The notes below the pieces were generated by a model that worked only from the letters and a program-made list of their open reading frames with translations, was not told the origin of the DNA and searched no databases. Shown one piece after another: positions 8,634 to 15,562 of a stretch of 32,854 nucleotides of DNA. How positions within the stretch are numbered: position 1 is the stretch's first letter; every line of letters starts with the position of its first letter. A program made the position numbers and the translations under genes. Source of the DNA: JACPHD01 sp964526325 (lineage in GTDB: Bacteria; Patescibacteriota; Patescibacteriia; Patescibacteriales; GWC2-42-12); contig CAZGKM010000015.1 of assembly GCA_964526325.1 (NCBI GenBank), positions 1 to 32,854 on the forward strand. Reading direction: 5' to 3'.

Positions 8634-9596
8634 ATGAATCTTATGGATACTCAACTATTCCAAAAAGCCTATAATTTAATAAAGCAATCGCAAAATATTC
8701 TAATCGTAACCCATGAACAGCCGGATGGCGACGCTTTGGCTTCGGCCTGCTTAATAGCAGAGATTTTAATTCAGCTTAACATAAAATATCGGCTTTACTC
8801 CTATAGCCAAATCAACCAGCAATATAATTTTTTGCCTCATTTAGAAGATTTAAAAAATTCTTACGAAAAATTTGATTTTGATTTAATTATCGCTTTGGAT
8901 TGCGGCAGTGTTGAGCGGACAAAACTGGATAAAGAAATTTTAAGCCGGAAGCCCAACCAACTGGTCATGGAAATCGACCATCACCAAAAAATAAAAGACT
9001 ACGCCGACCTGGAAATCCGCGACTCGGCCGCGGCCGCAACGACGGAAATATTATATTATTTTCTTAAAGCCAATAAAATAAAAATAAATAAAAATATGGC
9101 CAGCTGCATATTAACCGGCATTCTAACCGATACGGGAAATTTTCTCTACCCCTCAACTTCTCCGGAAACCGTTAATATCGCCTCGGAAATGCTGACTAGA
9201 GGAGCAAAACTTCCGCAAATTCTGGAAAATACCTGGCGCAACAAATCAATCTCTTCCATGAAAACTTGGGGTAAAGCCATGTCGCGCTTAAAAATAAACC
9301 CGCGATATAATCTCGGTTTTACTGTTTTGGAAAACGAAGATGTGCCCGCGGAAGTAACCGAAGAAGAGCTTGAAGGCATGTCCGGATTTTTAAGCAACTT
9401 AAACGCGGTCAACGGCATATTGCTTTTGCGCGAATTGCCTGACGGCAGAATTAAGGGCAGCTTGCGCACTTCTAATCCTAAAGTTGATATTTCTAAATTG
9501 GCGCGCGCGCTAGGCGGCGGCGGGCATATCAAAGCGGCCGGATTTACGATTGAAGGAAAACTTAAAAAAACCGAAACCGGCTGGAAAATAGTCTAA
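8634..9596 (+). CDS. DHH/DHHA1 phosphoesterase, NrnA-like (nano-RNase / pAp phosphatase)
   Basis: About 320 residues from the ATG at 8634 (an alternative ATG is at 8643). Family members degrade 2-5 nt RNAs and may dephosphorylate 3'-phosphoadenosine 5'-phosphate. Motifs: THEQPDGDA (His27, Asp31, Asp33), LDCGS (about 89-92), the name-giving DHH at 115-117, GILTDTGNF (about 162-170), and the DHHA1 glycine motif GGGGHIKAAG near the C-terminus. An upstream TTG at 8586 would add a stretch that is only dispersed repeat, so I chose 8634. It lies downstream of infB-rbfA, as nrnA-like genes do in several bacteria. Confidence 0.9.
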   Translation: MNLMDTQLFQKAYNLIKQSQNILIVTHEQPDGDALASACLIAEILIQLNIKYRLYSYSQINQQYNFLPHLEDLKNSYEKFDFDLIIALDCGSVERTKLDKEILSRKPNQLVMEIDHHQKIKDYADLEIRDSAAAATTEILYYFLKANKIKINKNMASCILTGILTDTGNFLYPSTSPETVNIASEMLTRGAKLPQILENTWRNKSISSMKTWGKAMSRLKINPRYNLGFTVLENEDVPAEVTEEELEGMSGFLSNLNAVNGILLLRELPDGRIKGSLRTSNPKVDISKLARALGGGGHIKAAGFTIEGKLKKTETGWKIV

Positions 9597-9629
9597 ATTA
9601 ATTTTCAAACCCCAATGACCAATTTTCAA

Positions 9630-9681
9630 TTCACCCCGTTAAACCCGGTAAAACCGGTGCGAAGCAATTTAACGGGGTGAA
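9630..9681. repeat. CCCCGTTAAA palindrome upstream of clpP
   Basis: 14-bp perfect arms TTCACCCCGTTAAA (9630-9643) and TTTAACGGGGTGAA (9668-9681), with an inner hairpin CCGGT-AAA-ACCGG. AATGACCAATT occurs on both sides (9614-9624 and 9680-9690), like a duplicated flank. AT-rich TTTTCAATT / AATTGAAAATT repeats continue to about 9745, so the whole 9597-9750 interval is repeat DNA. Confidence 0.75.
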
Positions 9682-9753
9682 TGACCAATTATTAAATTTT
9701 AAATTGAAAATTATTTTAAAAATTGAGAATTGAAAATTGAGAATTTGATAATA

Positions 9754-9782
9754 TTGACTTTAGGCGATAAAACAATTAAAAT
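9754..9782 (+). promoter_or_regulatory. Sigma-70-type promoter for clpP
   Basis: TTGACT (9754-9759), a 17-nt spacer and TAAAAT (9777-9782), about 45 nt before the ATG at 9828. It shares the 12-mer TTGACTTTAGGC with the infB promoter. Confidence 0.7.
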
Positions 9783-9827
9783 TAATATTATTTTAAAACT
9801 ATTAACTAACATTTAATATTGAACTAT

Positions 9828-10406
9828 ATGGCATTGATTCCAACAGTGATTGAAAAATCCGGTCAAATTGAACGAGCCTATGACATTTATTCCCGCCTGC
9901 TAAAAGACCGAATTATTTTTTTAGGTGAGCCGATTAACGACCATACGGCCAATATAATTATCGCCCAGTTTTTATTTTTAGACGCCGAAAGCAAAGGTAA
10001 AGACATAAAGTTTTATATCAATACGCCCGGCGGTTCCGTAACCGCGGGCATGGCTATCTACGACACCATGCAATACGTTAAGTCCGACGTTTCTACGATT
10101 TGCGTCGGGCTGGCCGCTTCTATGGGCGCGGTTCTGCTTGCGGCCGGCGCCAAAGGCAAGAGGTTTACTCTGCCTAATTCGGAAATCCTGATTCACCAGG
10201 TTATGGGTGGCTTTGAAGGCCAGGCTTCTGATATAAAAATCCATTCCGAACATATCTTAAAAGTCAGGGAAAAACTCAATAAAATTTTAGCCAAGCATAC
10301 GGGCCAGCCGATTTCCATGATTGAAAAAGACACTGACCGCGATCATTTTATGAGCGCGGACGAAGCGGTTAAATACAACATAGTTGATAAGGTGATTGTA
10401 AAATAG
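9828..10406 (+). CDS. clpP: ATP-dependent Clp protease proteolytic subunit
   Basis: 192 residues from the ATG at 9828. The protein starts MALIPTVIEKSGQIERAYDI, the canonical ClpP N-terminus, so the TTG at 9819 is rejected. The catalytic triad is visible: Ser98 in AASMGA, His123 in LIHQ and Asp172 in DRD. GGS (68-70) forms the oxyanion region. ClpP makes the double-heptamer chamber that degrades proteins fed by ClpX or other AAA+ unfoldases. No unfoldase gene is adjacent. The gene has its own promoter and ends before a strong bidirectional terminator. Confidence 0.97.
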   Translation: MALIPTVIEKSGQIERAYDIYSRLLKDRIIFLGEPINDHTANIIIAQFLFLDAESKGKDIKFYINTPGGSVTAGMAIYDTMQYVKSDVSTICVGLAASMGAVLLAAGAKGKRFTLPNSEILIHQVMGGFEGQASDIKIHSEHILKVREKLNKILAKHTGQPISMIEKDTDRDHFMSADEAVKYNIVDKVIVK

Positions 10407-10437
10407 CATTATCTCCTCTGGTAAAGGAAAAACTATC

Positions 10438-10480
10438 TGTCATTGCGAGAAGCTCATACTCGGGCGACGAAGCAATCTCA
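10438..10480. repeat. TGTCATTGCGAG...GAAGCAATCTC repeat
   Basis: Begins with the same 12-mer that bounds the repeat at 699-868 and ends with GACGAAGCAATCTC. This sequence type is dispersed in many bacterial genomes. It sits in the 3' region after clpP. Confidence 0.6.
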
Positions 10481-10491
10481 TTCTTAATTTT

Positions 10492-10526
10492 AAAAACACG
10501 CTTATTTATGAATTAAGCGTGTTTTT
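10492..10526. terminator. Bidirectional intrinsic terminator between clpP and the 83-residue gene
   Basis: A 13-bp stem AAAAACACGCTTA / TAAGCGTGTTTTT with a 9-nt loop. A-runs and T-runs on both sides allow it to work for both converging genes. Confidence 0.85.
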
Positions 10527-10550
10527 TACTGCCTGTAGCGATGAAAATTA

Positions 10551-10802
10551 TTATTCTAGAGTTTTTAAAGTCTTTTTCCCGCCATTTATAACCCGCAATT
10601 TACTTTTTTTCTCCTCTGCTTCCGGAAGGACTTTGTTTGAACCCTGTTCATGCGTTCCATGTGCTTCTCCTAGCGGTCGCATGTTATCATCAATAGCTGC
10701 CTTTTTGTCATCGTCAATTTTACCTAAAGGTCTTTTTTCTGGATTAACTTCATCCAAAATTTCCATTAATCCTCCGGGAATCATTTCATTATTATTTCCC
10801 AT
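10551..10802 (-). CDS. Small charged hypothetical protein (83 aa)
   Basis: ATG at 10802 is preceded by a near-perfect ribosome site (AAAGGAGGAGGAAAAAAT). A longer frame to 11072 is open only because it reads through repeat DNA and a terminator. The protein begins MGNNNEMIPGGLMEILDEVN and is rich in Lys, Glu and Asp, with two KRPLG/MRPLG-like motifs at about 23-27 and 41-45. No hydrophobic segment is present and much of it is probably disordered. It belongs to the group of strong-SD genes in this island and has a possible promoter of its own at 10860-10898. Function unknown. Confidence 0.7.
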   Translation of the reverse strand: MGNNNEMIPGGLMEILDEVNPEKRPLGKIDDDKKAAIDDNMRPLGEAHGTHEQGSNKVLPEAEEKKSKLRVINGGKKTLKTLE

Positions 10803-10859
10803 ATATTTTTTCCTCCTCCTTTTATATTGAATTATTTTAAAATTATTTTTTTGATTTAC

Positions 10860-10898
10860 TTCTATAGTAATAGAACCAAAAAACAAGCGGTCTGTCAA
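10860..10898 (-). promoter_or_regulatory. Possible promoter with overlapping inverted repeat
   Basis: On the minus strand TTGACA (10898-10893) is followed after 17 nt by TTCTAT, a weak -10. That -10 forms one half of a perfect inverted repeat TTCTAT-AGTA-ATAGAA (10860-10875), which could be an operator. It would drive the 83-residue gene. Confidence 0.35.
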
Positions 10899-10912
10899 TG
10901 TTTGAAAAATAA

Positions 10913-10940
10913 AAGGAGCCAAGCTTGCGCCAGGCTCCTT
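10913..10940 (-). terminator. Intrinsic terminator of the island genes
   Basis: Stem AAGGAGCC / GGCTCCTT with a 12-nt loop. On the minus strand it is followed by TTATTTTT. It lies downstream of the 124-residue gene. Confidence 0.8.
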
Positions 10941-10978
10941 AAACCAAAACCATTTTCTCCTTTTTTCCCCCAAATACT

Positions 10979-11014
10979 TCCCCTTAATAAAGGGGGTAAG
11001 GGGGATTTTAGGGG
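10979..11014. repeat. C/G-run repeat (CCCCTTAATAAAGGGGGTAAGGGGG type)
   Basis: The segment is the inverted counterpart of the repeat at 15614-15646 (CCCCCTTACCCCCTTTATTAAAGGGGG). The two copies bracket the whole high-GC island in opposite orientation. Confidence 0.65.
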
Positions 11015-11016
11015 CT

Positions 11017-11391
11017 CTATTGTTCATAGCCTCTAACTCCGATGACCAGCCCCTTTTCGTCATCGGAATCAATTGTTATTAGTCGCCCGGACGAGGCAAC
11101 TATGTCTTCAATGGTTTGACCCATTGAAAGCAAGTCGCCGCCAGGCTCCAAACGGAATTCCTGGTCAAGAAATCTGACCGGTCGTCCGTCCTGGAGCGCC
11201 CGAATAATCCGGGCGACTATCTCGGCTCTGAACCAAAGAAAAACTTCTTCCTCGGTTCCGGCCGTATAATCCACCTTCCACTGATCCCCATGCCGGATCA
11301 GAGAGGTGAACATTCCTGCGGGATCCATACTCGCCGGCATCTCCCGCGTTCTGCCGGCGAACAGGCCGGTGAGGAGGGTGATTCTTATCAT
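11017..11391 (-). CDS. Hypothetical protein (124 aa) of the high-GC island
   Basis: ATG at 11391 with SD GGAGG seven bases upstream; the SD overlaps the stop region of the preceding 359-residue gene (TAGGAGGGCGATATG), so the two are translationally coupled. The protein starts MIRITLLTGLFAGRTREMPA and contains an aromatic/acidic middle (TEEEVFLWFRAEIVARII, about 46-63), then RFLDQEFRLEPGGDLLSMGQ and a C-terminal VIGVRGYEQ. No membrane segment, cysteine cluster or known motif is seen. Base composition is clearly richer in G+C than the flanking genes. Function unknown. Confidence 0.75.
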   Translation of the reverse strand: MIRITLLTGLFAGRTREMPASMDPAGMFTSLIRHGDQWKVDYTAGTEEEVFLWFRAEIVARIIRALQDGRPVRFLDQEFRLEPGGDLLSMGQTIEDIVASSGRLITIDSDDEKGLVIGVRGYEQ

Positions 11392-11400
11392 ATCGCCCTC

Positions 11401-12480
11401 CTAATCTCCACCGTTGTCTCTCGGGCGGAAATCCGTTTCGCCCCGGGCTTCTGCAGCCCAGAGCATATTGCCACCTCCCTCACGGAAGTACAACCCCGTG
11501 AGGGCGTGATCCCGGTGGACCGCCATCACGGTGACGGATTCACTACCGTCACCAAGATTCAGCTCGACCCGATATGCAGGTCGATAAACCTCCTCGCCCC
11601 GAATGGAGGTTTTGTAGAAGTCCGGATACTCTCGGACTTCTTTCACAGCAATCTCAATCGGATTTTCGTCCGACTGCGACTGCCGCGTGAACCTGACGTT
11701 CCGGAGGAGCTCCGGAACACCCTCAAGGAGGATACCCTCTCCTTGAGGCACTTCACCTCCATAATCCGGGGTGAAATAGAAACAGTCTCCTTGCCGGGCA
11801 TGGAACCCCGGCGCGGGAAAAAAACTTCCCTCGCGGCGAAGCGCTCGCCGCCAGGGTGACCAAGCACCGTTGTAGAACTCGGTACCGAAGGACCATCGAC
11901 CAACCTGAAAAAACACTTCTAAGGCTCGATCGTTCTCTGGTCCAAAATCCCAACAGGTCAATCCAGGGTTGCCTCCAAGTGCTGACACATAAAACGGGTG
12001 ACTTGAGACTTCATCACCCTCTGCTAACTGTAGTCTCCAGGCCGTAGAATAATGACCTTTAACAATGGAGAGACTTTCTCTATCCTTGGAAGCCACAACA
12101 ATCTCCTCCGCCCAAAGACGGTCCCGCTGGAGGTGCGGGAAAAAATCCATTATCGCCTTGGGTATTACTTGCCCGGCGAGAATAAACTCAGCGATCCTGG
12201 CGATCGCCGAGCAGGACGCATCTCCGATCTCATGTCGGAGAGATACTACTTCCTGCTGAAAATACCTAGTCTTCTGGGTAACAACCCCAGAAGATGCATT
12301 ATACATTCCGCGGATATGAAATAACAATCCGCGGAAATCAGTTACTTCCTTAATTTTCGCCCGGTGGTGCCGAACGGTTTCTAAACAAAAATTATTCCAT
12401 ACGGTTTCCCGCGCGGAATCCGACGCCCAACTACCTTTCCCCGCGTCCAGAACGCGGACCTGCTCTGTATATTTTTCCAT
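11401..12480 (-). CDS. Hypothetical protein (359 aa) of the high-GC island
   Basis: The start ATG at 12480 follows GGAGGAGAAAAA, a strong SD; the frame is open 25 codons further upstream but lacks support there. The protein starts MEKYTEQVRVLDAGKGSWAS. An N-terminal half of mixed helices (about 1-150) is followed by a beta-rich part with many Trp, Tyr, Phe and Gly (for example CWDFGPEND, WSFGTEFYNGAWSPWRRAL and DCFYFTPDYGG, about 196-268). No signal peptide or membrane helix is evident. I do not recognise the family. High G+C content and the downstream coupled gene tie it to the island operon. Confidence 0.75.
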   Translation of the reverse strand: MEKYTEQVRVLDAGKGSWASDSARETVWNNFCLETVRHHRAKIKEVTDFRGLLFHIRGMYNASSGVVTQKTRYFQQEVVSLRHEIGDASCSAIARIAEFILAGQVIPKAIMDFFPHLQRDRLWAEEIVVASKDRESLSIVKGHYSTAWRLQLAEGDEVSSHPFYVSALGGNPGLTCWDFGPENDRALEVFFQVGRWSFGTEFYNGAWSPWRRALRREGSFFPAPGFHARQGDCFYFTPDYGGEVPQGEGILLEGVPELLRNVRFTRQSQSDENPIEIAVKEVREYPDFYKTSIRGEEVYRPAYRVELNLGDGSESVTVMAVHRDHALTGLYFREGGGNMLWAAEARGETDFRPRDNGGD

Positions 12481-12813
12481 TTTTTCTCCTCCTTTTCTGG
12501 TCTCTTGGGTTGAATTTGCCAAACATGTTTCGGTTTCCTTAAGCGTGAATGCCAAATCGTCAGCCTTTTATAATGTGCGGCTTACTTCACTTTAGAGTCG
12601 ATTACTTGGCAGAACCCGACTTCGTATTTTTTTCTTCTGAACCCACCATTTATATGATGAATTCGGAAGAGTGGCGGAAACTTAACCAATAGTTTCCGCC
12701 AAACCTTTAAACCACTTCACTCTAGATTGACCGCCATCTTGAGTTGGTAAAGGAGCTTTCTAATTTTCTCGAGAAGAGAAGGGAAAAGCACAAAAACCTT
12801 TAAAAAGAGCGGG
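12481..12813 (-). other. 333-nt intergenic leader with a hairpin and direct repeats
   Basis: A perfect 10-bp hairpin GGCGGAAACT / AGTTTCCGCC lies at 12673-12700. A 13-mer, ACTTCACTYTAGA (Y = C or T), occurs at 12584-12596 and 12714-12726 in the same orientation on either side of it. No open frame with a ribosome site is seen. It would be the 5' leader of the 359-residue gene or a spacer after the MYG1-like gene. Confidence 0.5.
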
Positions 12814-13692
12814 CTAGTCGGCGAGCGCCAGCTCAGCCAGCCGGAGGATGCCCTCCTTGCTAACTGCGCCGGCGATAAACCGGCCGGGGTGACAGAAAAC
12901 TGCGTCCGCCACTCCGGTAAGCTCGGCCAGCTCGACGCCCCGCTTCCCGGCCCAGGGCTCGGGCAGTTCTCGCCGTTTGGCGAAACTACCAAGCTCCGGG
13001 GGGATAGCCTGGATGCGCCAGTCGCCCGTCTCCGACGGGAAACAGACGAACAGCGCGGCCGACTCGGTCACCACCACCTCCTGCCATGGACAGAAAGTAG
13101 CGAGGACGATGAGCCGGGGGTCGGTGGCCTCGGCAATAGCCTGGCGAACCAGACTCTTGGCCTTGACCACCCCGGCGGCGCGAGCGATTACCCGGTCGAG
13201 AATGGTCCCAGCGAACTCAACCGCGCGCCCGAAGGCACCGTCAAAGTCCGGAGTCTCATCCCAACCCGGGTTCATCGCCGAAACCGCAGCGGAAATAGTG
13301 TAGGGAATTACCTCTTTCACCGTCTCCGCGCCATTCAGGGCGAACCCGCAGTCCGCCGCGTCCACCGGCTGGACGAGGATATCCTCGACCAGCCGAGCGA
13401 CCTCGGCGTCGCCAGCGATCTCGGTCCCGTAGTGTTTCCACACGAGACCGAAACCCGCGAACGGCACGCCGTTATCGCGCGTGCCAGCCCCGCCCCGCTG
13501 ATGGTGGTCGTATGTCGCCTTTTCAGGCGCATACTCACCTCCAACGTCGACCCTAAGGTCGACGGCGGCCAAAACTTCCGGCCGCCGTGACCGTACTACC
13601 TCCACCTTCGCGATGCGCTGCAATGCAGCCACCGCGAAAGCGTCGTCCGCATGAAAGACGCCGTCATGGACGGCAATTCTTAACTTTTCCAT
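12814..13692 (-). CDS. MYG1/UPF0160-family metal-dependent hydrolase
   Basis: 292 residues from the ATG at 13692, preceded by AAAGGAGGAAAA. The N-terminus VHDGVFHADDAFAVAAL (about 8-24) carries the family's histidine and aspartates (His9, His14, Asp16, Asp17). DVGG is at 49-52 and DHH at 62-64. MYG1 proteins are DHH-like phosphoesterases; the human homologue is an RNA exonuclease in nucleus and mitochondria. Bacterial members are not well characterised. The enzyme is soluble. The gene is GC-rich, has a strong SD, and sits between two long hairpin-rich intergenic regions. The frame extends upstream to 13866 but that part crosses an inverted repeat and is not supported. Confidence 0.85.
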   Translation of the reverse strand: MEKLRIAVHDGVFHADDAFAVAALQRIAKVEVVRSRRPEVLAAVDLRVDVGGEYAPEKATYDHHQRGGAGTRDNGVPFAGFGLVWKHYGTEIAGDAEVARLVEDILVQPVDAADCGFALNGAETVKEVIPYTISAAVSAMNPGWDETPDFDGAFGRAVEFAGTILDRVIARAAGVVKAKSLVRQAIAEATDPRLIVLATFCPWQEVVVTESAALFVCFPSETGDWRIQAIPPELGSFAKRRELPEPWAGKRGVELAELTGVADAVFCHPGRFIAGAVSKEGILRLAELALAD

Positions 13693-14197
13693 TTTTCCTC
13701 CTTTCTCCCTTTTTCGCTTGCGGAAATGGCAAACCGCAAACAGGGAAATTAAAATTTTTTCCGGCCAGTGTAGCTCCCGACCATTCCGACTATCGGAACC
13801 GGGCCTTAACCGGAAATTTTTTTCTTCAACTGAAACAAACTGAAAGCAGTTATAATTACTCTTCAACTTCCAGTTTGTTTCAGTTGAATTATCTAATTGT
13901 TAAAGTACTCTTATTTTTCTTCGTCTGAAACTATTAGTCTTTTCTAACAGTCTCGGGTAAAGAGAGGAATTTAAACCAGGCGATTCCTCAACACCTGACT
14001 GCCTAACGCCGCAGTCTTGCGCCAGCTCTGCTTCCGGACGGCTCACCACTAACGCAGGTGACTCGCTTTGTCGTTTTGCTCGACCTACAAAGTTAGGCCG
14101 AAACTTTCCGGTTTATCCGTTATTGCCCAGAAAGATTTTTTCCCGTTTATTTTTCATCGGCTAGGCGGGAGTCCGATTAGCCGGTAAGCCTAAGGGC
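13693..14197 (-). ncRNA. Hairpin-rich 505-nt leader or candidate structured RNA
   Basis: No gene is seen in this stretch, but many stems are. Read on the minus strand: CTTTGT/ACAAAG enclosing GTCG/CGAC near 14093-14067; TCACC/GGTGA near 14060; GACTGC/GCAGTC near 14011-13994; GAGGAAT/ATTCCTC near 13988-13962; AGACTGTTAG/CTAATAGTTT near 13953-13926, with two G-U pairs; an 18-bp stem 13825-13888; TTCCGA/TCGGAA near 13798-13784; and TTGCGG/CCGCAA just before the gene. It may be the 5' leader of the MYG1-like gene or a separate RNA. Confidence 0.4.
13825..13888. repeat. Perfect 18-bp inverted repeat upstream of the MYG1-like gene
   Basis: TTCAACTGAAACAAACTG (13825-13842) and its exact complement CAGTTTGTTTCAGTTGAA (13871-13888) enclose a 28-nt loop. 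No T-run follows on the minus strand, so it does not look like a simple terminator. It could be a regulatory hairpin or a protein-binding site. Confidence 0.75.
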
Positions 14198-14204
14198 TTA
14201 CCGG
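14181..14204 (-). terminator. Hairpin overlapping the stop codon of the membrane protein gene
   Basis: Perfect 10-bp stem CCGGTAAGCC / GGCTTACCGG with a 4-nt loop. The TAA stop (14200-14198) lies inside the stem. No T-run follows, so it may stabilise the 3' end rather than terminate. Confidence 0.45.
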
Positions 14205-14593
14205 CGGCGGTTACGACGAGGCGAGAACGCACGCCACAAGAGCCAAATTAAAGCTCCTGTAACGACGATCTCGGCTGCTCTGTCCACCCCAAGAAAAAGG
14301 GGCAGAATTAAAACAGCCGAGGCAACTACAATCGCACCAATGTGCCGGTTAAGGAACCCTTGCAGGCCCCCAACCAAACCTTGAAAGATTTCTCTTCCAA
14401 GAGCGCCCAGACCGAGCGCCACTATGGTCACGACCGCGGCGTTGCCTGCCTGCCAGCCGCCGATCCAATTGCCTAAAAAGGCAATCAAACCAGCAACTGC
14501 CGCCGCCGCCCAAACCTGCCAAAGATTCGGGCGAAAGCGAACCGCCAATCCCCCTAAAAAAGCGGGGAGCAGGAACAATAGTACTCTCCCCAT
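14198..14593 (-). CDS. Small multi-pass membrane protein (131 aa)
   Basis: ATG at 14593 follows AGAAAGGAGGTAATACC, a strong SD. The protein has about five hydrophobic segments (roughly 3-18, 24-46, 51-66, 85-102 and 106-121) joined by short loops, and ends in a strongly basic tail SPRRNRRR. No enzyme motif is seen. It is Gly/Ala/Leu-rich and GC-rich like its island neighbours. It lies directly downstream of a candidate 730-nt structured RNA. The order resembles the OLE RNA - OapA arrangement of Gram-positive extremophiles, but I see no sequence evidence of homology. Function unknown. Confidence 0.75.
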   Translation of the reverse strand: MGRVLLFLLPAFLGGLAVRFRPNLWQVWAAAAVAGLIAFLGNWIGGWQAGNAAVVTIVALGLGALGREIFQGLVGGLQGFLNRHIGAIVVASAVLILPLFLGVDRAAEIVVTGALIWLLWRAFSPRRNRRR

Positions 14594-14700
14594 GGTATTA
14601 CCTCCTTTCTGGGGCATTTGAGGAAAATTATTTCTCCTGTTTTAAATTAATAAACCTTTAATCCAAAATAGGAAAAACAATTCTCCCGATTGTAATGTGC

Positions 14701-14759
14701 AAAAAAAGCTTTCCCGATTTATTCTCTATAGCTTTAGCGAAAGAGGAAGGAAAGCTTTT
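14701..14759 (-). terminator. Intrinsic terminator at the end of the candidate ncRNA
   Basis: Arms AAAAGCTTTCC (14704-14714) and GGAAAGCTTTT (14749-14759) pair over 11 bp and are followed on the minus strand by T7 (14707-14701). The loop is long (34 nt) but contains its own CTTT/AAAG stem. Confidence 0.65.
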
Positions 14760-15431
14760 GGCAGAACTTTTCATTAAACAACCACGACAAATAATTGCTT
14801 AAGAAAAGTCTTGCAAGAAACCTTCCTTTAAAATTTGTCGTGTTCGATTTTAGTTTAAAGAACTTTGCTTAAGGCCCTCCTTCGCTGAAGCTTCGGCGGG
14901 CAAGCCGCCCGAGTTAGCTAACTAATGTATTTTAGCTAACCCGGGAGACCTTATTTAATAATTATTGCTCTTAAGTGTCCAAGCATGGATGATGCTTATT
15001 GCAATTACCGATTATTCCATGATTAGGAGATAATTAGTAATTTCAAGCAAATTCCCGAGTGCAAGAATGGTTTAGTTTCTTGCCTCTCGGCCGATCTGCC
15101 TGCCTCGCTTTTCGCGAGAGCCTAACGGTTGATAGAAACTCCGGAGAAGGGCCATATCGCGGACCAAGCATGGGTGCTCGCGATCTGACCAATCAATCTC
15201 TCGGACCAGCTTCGGATAATTACGTCGCCATAATTATTTTCCGCCTATTTCTACCGTAGCGACTAAGGAGGAATACTTAGCAAATGCCTATTCTCCATAG
15301 ATAATGGTTTTCTCTTTGAAAACCACGCATCTGATAAGCTTTTTCCATCCTATAGTTGTTATTTAAAGAGCTTTTATGAGGTTATTTAACCGTAATCCTC
15401 TTCGGCTTTATCAAGCCTTTTCTTAGCTTGA
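14701..15431 (-). ncRNA. Candidate large structured noncoding RNA (about 730 nt)
   Basis: A consensus minus-strand promoter (15466-15438) leads into this gene-free stretch and a hairpin plus T-run ends it (14759-14701). Stems along it, read on the minus strand, include GGTTTTC/GAAAACC (15324-15306), ATCGCG/CGCGAT around AGCA/TGCT (near 15186-15158), CTCGC/GCGAG (15118-15104), CCGAG+GCAAGAA/TTCTTGC+CTCGG (15090-15055), AAGCAT/ATGCTT (near 14997-14982), CCCGGGTTAGCTAA/TTAGCTAACTCGGG (14945-14908) and ACGACAAAT/ATTTGTCGT (14841-14784). In the 14-bp stem the single mismatch is G-U on the minus strand. It does not carry the hallmarks of RNase P RNA, tmRNA or SRP RNA. Alternatively it is a very long leader of the membrane protein gene. 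Confidence 0.45.
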
Positions 15432-15437
15432 TTTTAC

Positions 15438-15466
15438 AGTATAGCATATGTTTAAATACTTGTCAA
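15438..15466 (-). promoter_or_regulatory. Consensus sigma-70-type promoter facing the island
   Basis: On the minus strand TTGACA (15466-15461), a 17-nt spacer and TATACT (15443-15438). Transcription would start near 15431 and run into the candidate structured RNA. It is divergent from the TrmB-like gene promoter. Confidence 0.75.
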
Positions 15467-15470
15467 TACC

Positions 15471-15493
15471 ATTTGACTATAATTATGTCAAAT
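15471..15493. promoter_or_regulatory. Inverted repeat, possible operator for the TrmB-like regulator
   Basis: ATTTGAC (15471-15477), a 9-nt spacer and GTCAAAT (15487-15493) form a perfect inverted repeat, with the centre also nearly symmetric. It lies 5 bp upstream of the minus-strand -35 and between the two divergent promoters, the usual place for a regulator site. Confidence 0.45.
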
Positions 15494-15562
15494 ATATTAC
15501 ATTATGCCTTATTTTAGCTTAAATTAATTATTACTAATTATCATATTTTTTATCAATTTTAC

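Noticed and set aside
10803..11072. N-terminal extension of the 83-residue protein
   Set aside because: Would read through a terminator and repeat DNA; the SD before the ATG at 10802 decides the start.
11290..12324. Plus-strand open frames opposite the 359- and 124-residue genes
   Set aside because: No SD, while the minus-strand genes have strong SDs and are coupled.
12889..13590. 233-residue open frame antisense to the MYG1-like gene
   Set aside because: Arises from high GC content; the opposite strand carries the family motifs.
15059..15259. 66-residue plus-strand open frame
   Set aside because: No ribosome site or family signal, and it overlies hairpins of the candidate structured RNA.
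14701..15431. RNase P RNA, tmRNA or SRP RNA
   Set aside because: None of the conserved sequence blocks (GAGGAAAGTCC, the tmRNA ends and tag frame, or GGTCCGGAAGGAAGCAGCC) was found.
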